This document shows positions 6,647 to 11,854 of a DNA stretch of 11,854 bases, one piece after another. The translations under genes and the position numbers were made by a program. The DNA is taken from NCBI GenBank assembly GCA_947628445.1, contig CANQZX010000035.1, forward strand, positions 1 to 11,854. The letters run 5' to 3'. Each line of letters starts with the position of its first letter. Positions within the stretch are counted from its first letter, which is position 1. A model generated the notes under the pieces. The model was not told the origin of the DNA and did no database searches. It was given only the letters and a program-made list of their open reading frames with translations. The DNA is from an uncultured Bacilli bacterium (GTDB lineage: Bacteria; Bacillota_I; Bacilli_A; RF39; UBA660).

Positions 6647-8074
6647 CACATGCGGCAAACGAATTAATTTTAAACTCTTTTCTTGGGCGAAATTATATCT
6701 TTGCACTTTTTTAATTATTTCGCTTCGCCGACTTTCATAAATTCCTTCAGCAATCCTAATTCCTTTAATAATATCGGCAATTTCGACTCTGTCGTGATTA
6801 GCCCAAGCCGCACAAGCAAAGATATTTTTTACAACATCTAAAACTAAATCAGGGTTTTTCTTATCATCCCGAAAGCCATCAGACCGATAGATTTTAGTAT
6901 CTTGAGTTAGTTCTTCTAAGCAAGCAATAATAAAATTTTGATCCCTTGCCGGATAATCAAATAAAATACCATATTCGATAACTAAAGCATTTATCGTATG
7001 TTTAATTATTTCTCGAAGAGCTTCTAAGCTTGGTTCGTTAATTTCCACTACTTTAAAACGGCGCCGAAAAGCTTTATCCGGCAAAATAAATTCGCGATAT
7101 TCTGCCGCCGTAGTATCTCCGATTAAACGAATTGTCCCGTCAGCTAAATAAGGTTTTAAAATATTGGCTAAACCATGATTATCGCGATTATTGCCAAAAC
7201 CAATACTCGTATGTAATTCTTCTAAATATAATATTATATTTGGATATTCTCTAATTTCATCAATAACATTTTCTAACCGTTCTTCAAATTGGCCCCGGAG
7301 GGTGGTACCACTAACTAAAGCATTTAAATTAAGTTTAACAATTTCCTTATTTTGTAACCGCGAAGGAACTTTTTTATTTTGTAAATGATAAGCTAAACTA
7401 TAAACTAAAGCGGTTTTACCTACGCCCGCATCGCCCACTAAAAGGACAGATTTTTCTGGCAATAACAAAGCTAACTCGATTTGTTCTAATTCCTTTTGGC
7501 GCCCCACCGCCGGATTGCCAGCGTAATATTTATCATTTAACCAAAGTCCGTATTTTGCTAAAAAGCCATCTTTTTTTACATCAAAAGATGCATCGGGCAA
7601 AACAGTAAGTTCTTTCGGTGCTGGCTTTTCAATAGCTAATTTTTCAAAAACAACTTTTTCTACATTAGTTAAAAAGTCTGCAAACCAAGTAAACCGGCTA
7701 AAAGTTTCAGTTATTAAAGGTGTTTTTAATAAATTATAAAATATTAAATCTAAAAATAAATCTTCGGGGGCTACTATTTGCCCATTATCAGGTCTTATTA
7801 CAAATCTTTTTATAAAATCGCGAAAAGTCCCATCCTGAAAATCTTTATTTGCCATCGCCAATTTAATACTACTATTTAAACCAAAATAATTAAAAAAGAT
7901 TTCTTTAAAACAAGGGTCAAGCTCTTGTGTTAATAAATCATCTTGATTATAAAGACATGCTAAAAAATAAGCATAAATCATTTTTTGCTCTTTCGTTGTT
8001 TGCGCTAAGTTTAATGCCAAATATTGATAAAAACTATAGGCATCATTAAAAAAATTAAGGCTTATCTCTTTCAT
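6632..8074 (-). CDS. Clp-like AAA+ ATPase, single NBD1 module with unknown N-domain
   Basis: Residues about 170-445 of 480 align by eye to the first ATPase module of ClpB/ClpC/ClpA. Visible parts are FLAKYG, the AVGRQKELEQIE entry, Walker A GDAGVGKT (214-221), RGQFEERL, the Walker B block IILYLEELHT (280-289), sensor 1 IGDTT (318-322), arginine fingers in FRRRF (336-340) and a small lid domain with NPDLVLDVV. The ATPase should be active and hexameric, but three features are unusual. The pore-loop KYRG is TLRG, so the gripping Tyr is Leu259. The Walker B Asp is Glu285. There is no second ATPase ring, no ClpB coiled-coil arm and no ClpP-docking loop. Residues 1-165 are helical-looking and do not resemble the Clp N-domain. 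It has its own promoter and terminator and lies between rpmF and hrcA. The substrate and partner are unknown. Confidence 0.85.
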   Translation of the reverse strand: MKEISLNFFNDAYSFYQYLALNLAQTTKEQKMIYAYFLACLYNQDDLLTQELDPCFKEIFFNYFGLNSSIKLAMANKDFQDGTFRDFIKRFVIRPDNGQIVAPEDLFLDLIFYNLLKTPLITETFSRFTWFADFLTNVEKVVFEKLAIEKPAPKELTVLPDASFDVKKDGFLAKYGLWLNDKYYAGNPAVGRQKELEQIELALLLPEKSVLLVGDAGVGKTALVYSLAYHLQNKKVPSRLQNKEIVKLNLNALVSGTTLRGQFEERLENVIDEIREYPNIILYLEELHTSIGFGNNRDNHGLANILKPYLADGTIRLIGDTTAAEYREFILPDKAFRRRFKVVEINEPSLEALREIIKHTINALVIEYGILFDYPARDQNFIIACLEELTQDTKIYRSDGFRDDKKNPDLVLDVVKNIFACAAWANHDRVEIADIIKGIRIAEGIYESRRSEIIKKVQRYNFAQEKSLKLIRLPHVEFPN

Positions 8075-8093
8075 ATTATCACCTTATGTTTTA

Positions 8094-8122
8094 ATCTTAT
8101 CATAATTACCCAAAATCTTCAA
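8094..8122 (-). promoter_or_regulatory. promoter of the Clp-like AAA+ gene
   Basis: On the minus strand -35 TTGAAG (8122-8117), 17 bases, then -10 TAAGAT (8099-8094), with an extended TGA directly before the -10. The start would be near 8087, giving a very short leader before AAGGTGAT (8085-8078) and the ATG at 8074. No CIRCE or CtsR-type operator is seen, so constitutive expression is likely. Confidence 0.65.
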
Positions 8123-8140
8123 ATAATTACCTTTTGGACC

Positions 8141-8172
8141 AATAAAAAATCAATTGTTTAAACAACTGATTA
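8141..8172 (-). terminator. intrinsic terminator of the yqeH-mutL-yceD-rpmF operon
   Basis: Arms 8148-8157 and 8162-8171 form a 10-bp stem, including one U-G pair on the minus-strand RNA, with a TTAA loop. It is followed by TTTTTTATTGG on the minus strand. The stem includes bases of the rpmF stop codon (8170-8172). Confidence 0.85.
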
Positions 8173-8361
8173 ATCATTATTTTTTTCTTCTACTTGAATT
8201 ACTTCTTCACCTTTGTAGTAACCACACTTGGTGCAAGCCCGATGGGGTCTTAAAGTTGCTCCACATTTAGGGCAAGTTGTTAAAGCACCAACTTCCTTTT
8301 TTAAATGTGTTCTGCGCATTCTTTTTTTTGTTTTACTTGTTCTCCGAAAAGGAACAGCCAT
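8170..8361 (-). CDS. rpmF: 50S ribosomal protein bL32
   Basis: This is a structural protein of the large ribosomal subunit. Its 63 residues match family size, and the N-terminus MAVPFRRTSKTKKRMRR is characteristic of bL32. Two CxxC pairs (C30/C33 and C43/C46) make it the zinc-binding (C+) form. No zinc-free paralogue is present in the window. AAAGGTGGTGAT precedes the ATG. It follows yceD by 32 bases, the classic yceD-rpmF pairing, and ends the operon inside a terminator. Confidence 0.97.
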   Translation of the reverse strand: MAVPFRRTSKTKKRMRRTHLKKEVGALTTCPKCGATLRPHRACTKCGYYKGEEVIQVEEKNND

Positions 8362-8393
8362 AAGTAATCACCACCTTTAAATAATATGTTAAC

Positions 8394-8804
8394 TTAACTA
8401 TTTAATTCCCAACCTTCGCCTTGCAGCTTTTTCCCGGCATTTTTCGTAAGCCGAATGGGAACTTCCAATACAATATTTTCCCATAAAATTTCATTTATAT
8501 CAAGTATATTTTGTTTATTTTTCACAAATTTTTGGAAATTTTCGTCATCTTCGGCATAACTTTCTGCAATTTTAAAAGCAAAATCATAGGGTATTTCTTC
8601 GAGCGTTACTGCATCATCCAAATACATTTTCCCCGATACATCTAAATTAATTTCAATTTCTTCACTTAAATTAAACCGCACAAAACCTTTTACTTTAACG
8701 GGATCCAATCTTTTAATTAGTTTTTGATCAATATTGGTTAAAATAACTATCTCATCAATATCTAATTTAGGAATATTATAAAGGCGCCCAATATTTATTT
8801 CCAT
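8394..8804 (-). CDS. yceD: YceD/DUF177 family protein
   Basis: This small acidic protein of 136 residues belongs to the DUF177 family, which is almost always encoded just before rpmF and is linked to 23S rRNA accumulation in E. coli and plants. The recognisable core is VKGFVRFNLSEEIEINLDVSG, followed by the family-typical end DINEILWENIVLEVPIR and GEGWELN. The C-terminal Cys motif found in many relatives is absent, as in many Firmicute forms. The ATG follows the mutL stop with no gap (TAGATG) and has GGAGGGTGAT upstream, which suggests translational coupling. Assignment rests on both sequence and position. The molecular mechanism is not established. Confidence 0.88.
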   Translation of the reverse strand: MEINIGRLYNIPKLDIDEIVILTNIDQKLIKRLDPVKVKGFVRFNLSEEIEINLDVSGKMYLDDAVTLEEIPYDFAFKIAESYAEDDENFQKFVKNKQNILDINEILWENIVLEVPIRLTKNAGKKLQGEGWELNS

Positions 8805-10532
8805 CTACATCACCCTCCGAAACATTTTTTCAAGTTCATAAGTCGAATATTTCATAATTGAAGGCCGACCATGACAACAATTATACGGATTATCACATTT
8901 AACTAAATCATTAAGTAAATGTTCCATCTCCGTAAAAGATAAATCTTCATTGGCTTTAACACTCATTTTACATGAAACCATTTTGGCCATATTATCTAAA
9001 AATTTGGCTTTATCAAACTTTTTATCACTGGCAATTACTAAATCGACAATCGTTTTAATACTTTCTTCTTGCAAGCCATCTTTAAGCCAAGTAGGATGTC
9101 CCTTAAAAGCAATAGTATTAAGCCCATAATCTTCAATTTTAAAACCTAAGCCCTCTAAAACATCCCTCCGACTCATAAAGGTTCGGTAGTCACTGGCACT
9201 AAGTTCAAAAGTTAAAGGAATTAGTAAATCGGTTACCATGACCTTAGTATCAGCAAACCTTTTGGTAATCATTTCATAATTAATTCGTTCATGCGCCGCA
9301 TGTTGATCTAAAATATACATATTTTCCGCATCTTCAGCAATAATATAAGTTCGGTGTACTTGACCAATAGGTTCTAATTTTAAACCCTTAAACGCAATAT
9401 TTTTTTCTTCCTTTTCTATAGGGGTATCAAAATCTAGACTAATTTGTTCTTTATTTTCTTCCGGTTTGACATCTTCTAAAGCATAAAGTTCTTCAAAATT
9501 AGTTTTAATTTCGTTTTTTTCTGGTTCATAAATAGCATTGGGAATAAGTAGATTTTGATATAATGCGTCTTTAATTGTCCGATAGATTAAATCACATAAA
9601 TCATTAATTTTACTCATTTTAATATCTTGTTTCGTCGGATGAATATTAACATCCACTAAAGTGGGATCAACTAAGATATTAATTACTACCACTGGATAAA
9701 ACCCTTCATGTTTATAGGTGTTATACGCCTCGTTAATTGCCCGATTAAGTTCACTATTACGCACAATCCGACCATTAACAATCGTATGCATATGATTGCG
9801 ATTCTTTTTTAAAATGCTTGGTTTGGCAATATAACCTTGGATTTCAAAATCATCACTTAAAGCTTTAATTTCCAGCATATTACTGGAAACATTTAAACCA
9901 TATATTTCGTGAATAGTTTTAAGTAAATTATTACTACCACTGGTTTTCACAATTAATTTATCATTATTTGTTAAACTAAAAGCAATATCGGGTCGCGATA
10001 ACGCTAAGCGCTCAATAAACTGAATACAATTATTTAATTCCGTAGTCTCACTTTTTAAATATTTTAACCGGGCTGGCGTATTATAAAATAGATTAGTAAT
10101 TGTAAAAGAAGAACCAATCCGAGCATCCGCGGCACTACAGTCTAAAATCTCGCCCCCTTTTAAATGTACAAAGGTACCAATATCATTATTACAAGTTTCT
10201 AATTTTACCTCTGCCACACTGGCAATCGAGGCCAATGCTTCACCCCGAAAGCCCAAAGTTTCAATAAAAAACAAATCATCTTCTTTATATATTTTACTGG
10301 TAGCATGCCGAGAAAACGCTAAAAGAGCATCTTCTTTATCCATACCGATACCATTATCAATTACATTAATTAATTTAATACCCCCATCATTTAAATTAAC
10401 TTTAATGTTGGTTGCTCCCGCATCAATGGCATTTTCAACTAATTCCTTAACAATAGAAGCACATTTTTCAATAACTTCTCCCGCGGCAATCATATTAGCC
10501 ATGTTTTCGCTCATTACTTTAATTTTACTCAT
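8805..10532 (-). CDS. mutL: DNA mismatch repair endonuclease MutL
   Basis: MutL couples mismatch recognition by MutS to strand incision. The N-terminal GHKL ATPase shows ELVENAIDAG (Glu30, Asn34), DNGIGM (59-64), HATSK and GFRGEALASIA (94-104). The C-terminal domain carries the endonuclease motif DQHA-x2-E-x4-E (409-420), plus SCKMSVKA, CCHGRP and a terminal FRR. It is therefore the nicking type used by organisms without MutH. QISLDF (363-368) in the linker resembles a sliding-clamp binding peptide. The start chosen is ATG 10532, 575 residues: GGAGG lies 5 bases upstream and the conserved SKIKVM opening follows. A TTG at 10544 would fall ahead of that site. The start overlaps the yqeH end by 8 bases (ATGAGTAA). 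mutS is not in the window. Confidence 0.97.
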   Translation of the reverse strand: MSKIKVMSENMANMIAAGEVIEKCASIVKELVENAIDAGATNIKVNLNDGGIKLINVIDNGIGMDKEDALLAFSRHATSKIYKEDDLFFIETLGFRGEALASIASVAEVKLETCNNDIGTFVHLKGGEILDCSAADARIGSSFTITNLFYNTPARLKYLKSETTELNNCIQFIERLALSRPDIAFSLTNNDKLIVKTSGSNNLLKTIHEIYGLNVSSNMLEIKALSDDFEIQGYIAKPSILKKNRNHMHTIVNGRIVRNSELNRAINEAYNTYKHEGFYPVVVINILVDPTLVDVNIHPTKQDIKMSKINDLCDLIYRTIKDALYQNLLIPNAIYEPEKNEIKTNFEELYALEDVKPEENKEQISLDFDTPIEKEEKNIAFKGLKLEPIGQVHRTYIIAEDAENMYILDQHAAHERINYEMITKRFADTKVMVTDLLIPLTFELSASDYRTFMSRRDVLEGLGFKIEDYGLNTIAFKGHPTWLKDGLQEESIKTIVDLVIASDKKFDKAKFLDNMAKMVSCKMSVKANEDLSFTEMEHLLNDLVKCDNPYNCCHGRPSIMKYSTYELEKMFRRVM

Positions 10533-11448
10533 TGGTTCCTCCAATAATAGTTGGTCTTACCTCAATATACTTTAAATCATTAATATTTATCGTACAGGCC
10601 TTTTTGACTAAAATAAAACCAACACCTTTAATAATAATATCACTATTGGCCATAACTTTAATTTGGTGCGGCAAATCTTCCCCCATTTTTCTTTTATTTA
10701 TCGCAATATTTTGATTTAAATAAAAAACTAAATTATTATCAATATCAGTCTTAATTTTAAAATCTAAAAATGTTAAATAATATTTACTTTTTAATTGATA
10801 AACTATTGGTTTTATTTTTTTTCGCGGAATCATTCCATCGACAAAATCTGTTGGTATAAAACCAGGACTATCATAAATAATGCCATATTCCGTTTTAATT
10901 TCAATAAAATCTAATGTCGTATTAGCATCTTTACTAACCGTTAAATTACTTATGGCTAACCGATTAATTAAACTACTCTTTCCTGCATTAGTAAACCCAA
11001 CAATATCTACTTTTTGATGCTTATTAATTAAATCACGAATTAAATTAATATTTTCCCCCGTTTGGGCACTAACCATTAAAACATCTTCTTTTATACCATA
11101 AACTCTTTTAATATTATCGCCCATTTTATCTTTTTTAATATTTTGAGGAATTAAATCACTTTTTGTAATAACTAATATTTTTGGATCTTTTATTTTTTGA
11201 TAAACATCTATTATTTCTTGATAAATATTTAAAAAATCAACTAAAAAAAGAATCATATGTTGTCGTTTATTAATTTTAAGTAATAAATCTTCATTTTTAA
11301 TTACTTTAGACGTAGGTAAATTAACACCATAATGTTTAATTTTAAAACATCTTTGGCATAAGTCATTTTTTAAATCTGGTGTATAACCCTCTAAATGGGG
11401 ATCTGTATTTTGCAAAATAGTTCCACAACCACTACAAACTTTAGCCAA
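10525..11448 (-). CDS. yqeH: circularly permuted GTPase YqeH (30S ribosome assembly)
   Basis: YqeH-type GTPases act in maturation of the small ribosomal subunit. An N-terminal zinc ribbon (C5/C8 and C31/C34, the latter in CQRCF) precedes the GTPase motifs in permuted order. These are G4 TKSD (95-98), G5 SAQ (127-129), G1 GFTNAGKS (151-158) and G3 DSPG (193-196). A C-terminal beta domain ends near VRPTIIGG. At about 307 residues it is shorter than the B. subtilis protein (about 366). The start is taken as TTG 11448, because AGGTGAT (11459-11453) lies 4 bases upstream and MAKVCSGCG fits the family. A GTG at 11457 sits inside that site. It is the first gene of the operon, with a promoter 24 bases upstream. 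Confidence 0.92.
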   Translation of the reverse strand: MAKVCSGCGTILQNTDPHLEGYTPDLKNDLCQRCFKIKHYGVNLPTSKVIKNEDLLLKINKRQHMILFLVDFLNIYQEIIDVYQKIKDPKILVITKSDLIPQNIKKDKMGDNIKRVYGIKEDVLMVSAQTGENINLIRDLINKHQKVDIVGFTNAGKSSLINRLAISNLTVSKDANTTLDFIEIKTEYGIIYDSPGFIPTDFVDGMIPRKKIKPIVYQLKSKYYLTFLDFKIKTDIDNNLVFYLNQNIAINKRKMGEDLPHQIKVMANSDIIIKGVGFILVKKACTININDLKYIEVRPTIIGGTNE

Positions 11449-11471
11449 AATAATCACCTACTTCCATATCA

Positions 11472-11500
11472 ATTATACAATAAAAAAAGTGATTAAACAA
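11472..11500 (-). promoter_or_regulatory. promoter of the yqeH-mutL-yceD-rpmF operon
   Basis: On the minus strand -35 TTGTTT (11500-11495), 17 bases, then -10 TATAAT (11477-11472). The start is predicted near 11465, giving a leader of under 20 bases. The -35 and spacer are built from the loop, arm and T-run of the terminator just upstream. Confidence 0.75.
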
Positions 11501-11509
11501 TTAATCACT
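11481..11509 (-). terminator. orphan minus-strand intrinsic terminator
   Basis: Arms 11488-11496 and 11501-11509 form a perfect 9-bp stem with an ACAA loop (plus strand). On the minus strand it is followed by an unbroken run of T (11488-11482). It would stop transcription arriving from the right, yet no minus-strand gene ends in 11510-11767. The gene it served is missing or displaced. Confidence 0.8.
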
Positions 11510-11582
11510 AATTTACATTGATTATTGTTAGAAATTCCCGATATATACATTGATGGGAAATAAGTCGTTGAAAAAGTTCTTT

Positions 11583-11704
11583 CCACTTTCTTATCAAGAA
11601 AGGGCCTCCGGAGGAATATTTATTATCTTCCCGGCTTCTTTGATTACTTTCTTTTCCGTAAAAGAAAGTAATGCCCATCCGGCGAGGATTATTGATTTAT
11701 CCTC
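11583..11704. repeat. two tandem hairpin plus GC-box modules
   Basis: Copy 1 has stem CTTTCTT-ATC-AAGAAAG (11586-11602, extended by CC/GG past a bulged A), then GCC-TCCGG-AGGA, with CCTCCGGAGG (11605-11614) itself palindromic. Copy 2 has a perfect 13-bp stem (arms 11643-11655 and 11660-11672, loop CCGT), then GCCCA-TCCGG-CG-AGGA. Both continue with an AT stretch ending in TTATC. The ACTTTCTT boxes are 61 bases apart. GAGGAT/ATCCTC (11684-11704) can form a further stem. The block is GC-richer than its surroundings and holds no open reading frame. It may be a structured RNA, a mobile-element remnant or a bacterial interspersed repeat. Confidence 0.6.
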
Positions 11705-11720
11705 TTTATAAGTTTATTAT
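11692..11720 (+). promoter_or_regulatory. promoter of the transposase-like gene
   Basis: -35 TTGATT (11692-11697), 17 bases, then -10 TATTAT (11715-11720). The start would fall near 11727, about 40 bases before the ATG at 11768. Its position within the left arm of the ribosome-site hairpin is notable. Confidence 0.6.
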
Positions 11721-11762
11721 ATATCTCATTGGTTTATTTGTCATTTAGAAAATGAGGTATAT
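11719..11762 (+). promoter_or_regulatory. hairpin masking the transposase ribosome binding site
   Basis: Arms 11719-11730 and 11751-11762 pair over 12 bp, including one G-U, around a 20-base loop. The right arm contains GAGGT (11754-11758), the only good ribosome site for the ATG at 11768. A transcript starting near 11727 would lack most of the left arm and stay translatable, whereas read-through RNA from outside would fold and hide the site. Confidence 0.6.
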
Positions 11763-11767
11763 TTCTT

Positions 11768-11854
11768 ATGAAAAAGGCAAATTTTAATCAATTAAATTTC
11801 GAACAAAGACAAACTATTCAGTATATGATTGATAAAGGTCATAATTTTACTGAA
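11768..11854 (+). CDS. IS30-family transposase, N-terminal fragment (cut by window end)
   Basis: Only 29 residues are visible before the window ends. NFNQLNFEQRQTIQYMIDKG followed by HNFTE fits the opening helix-turn-helix (HTH_38) of IS30-type transposases, in which L-T/N-x-E-x-R-x-x-I is followed by a Gly and the recognition helix. GAGGT lies 9 bases upstream of the ATG. It is the only plus-strand gene and faces away from all the others, which fits an inserted element. A different protein with the same HTH, such as a regulator or integrase, cannot be excluded from 29 residues. Confidence 0.65.
   Translation, partial: MKKANFNQLNFEQRQTIQYMIDKGHNFTE

Larger units (their letters stand above)
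11692..11854 (+). mobile_element. left part of an IS30-like insertion sequence (ends not defined)
   Basis: Inferred from the transposase-like start at 11768 and its IS-type promoter and masking hairpin. The left tip cannot be fixed, because no terminal inverted repeat can be matched without the right end, which lies outside the window. The coordinates cover only the promoter and the visible coding part. Confidence 0.4.

Noticed and set aside
7196..7204. IGF tripeptide in the AAA+ protein as a ClpP-docking loop
   Set aside because: It follows Walker B within the first ATPase module, matching the normal loop there. ClpP-docking loops sit in the second ring, which is absent.
11535..11559. TTCCC/GGGAA pairing with a 15-base loop
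   Set aside because: A five-base stem with a long loop is expected by chance.
11519..11767. Riboswitch, T-box, tRNA or CRISPR array in the gene-poor right region
   Set aside because: No T-box signature, no cloverleaf, no regularly spaced repeats with spacers; the pairings seen are simple hairpins.

Overview
The window is AT-rich, densely packed bacterial DNA. Ten housekeeping genes lie on the minus strand, and one truncated transposase-like gene enters on the plus strand at the right edge. The Gram-positive type DnaK, the HrcA/CIRCE control, the yceD-rpmF pair, the YqeH-type permuted GTPase and the AGGTGAT-type ribosome binding sites all point to a low-GC Firmicute. The compactness and base composition suggest a lineage near Mollicutes/Erysipelotrichia, but the species cannot be named. 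MutL is present, which argues against a classical Mycoplasma. All ten stops are TAA or TAG, and all eleven Trp codons are TGG.

Read in the direction of transcription (right to left), there are three transcription units. (1) 11448 to 8170: yqeH (ribosome-assembly GTPase), mutL (mismatch repair), yceD/DUF177 and rpmF (ribosomal protein bL32). It has a promoter at 11472-11500 and a terminator at the rpmF stop. (2) 8074 to 6632: one gene with its own promoter and terminator. It encodes an unusual 480-residue AAA+ protein that resembles only the first ATPase module of ClpB/ClpC, joined to an unrecognised N-terminal domain. (3) 6520 to 141: a heat-shock operon hrcA-grpE-dnaK-pepF-dnaJ. It is driven by a consensus promoter bracketed by two CIRCE operators and ends at a terminator on the dnaJ stop. 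An oligoendopeptidase F gene sits between dnaK and dnaJ, preceded by a GAAA-loop hairpin.

The two ends of the window are not housekeeping DNA. Positions 1-110 hold nested inverted repeats and no gene. Positions 11449-11767, about 320 bases without a gene, hold the yqeH promoter, an orphan minus-strand terminator, two tandem copies of a hairpin plus GC-box module, and the promoter and ribosome-site hairpin of an IS30-like transposase that starts at 11768 and runs off the window.

In function, units 1 and 3 serve translation, genome upkeep and protein quality control. HrcA represses its own operon. DnaK, GrpE and DnaJ form the refolding cycle. PepF would degrade peptides. The lone AAA+ protein beside the chaperone operon is the least explained gene and the best candidate for something new.
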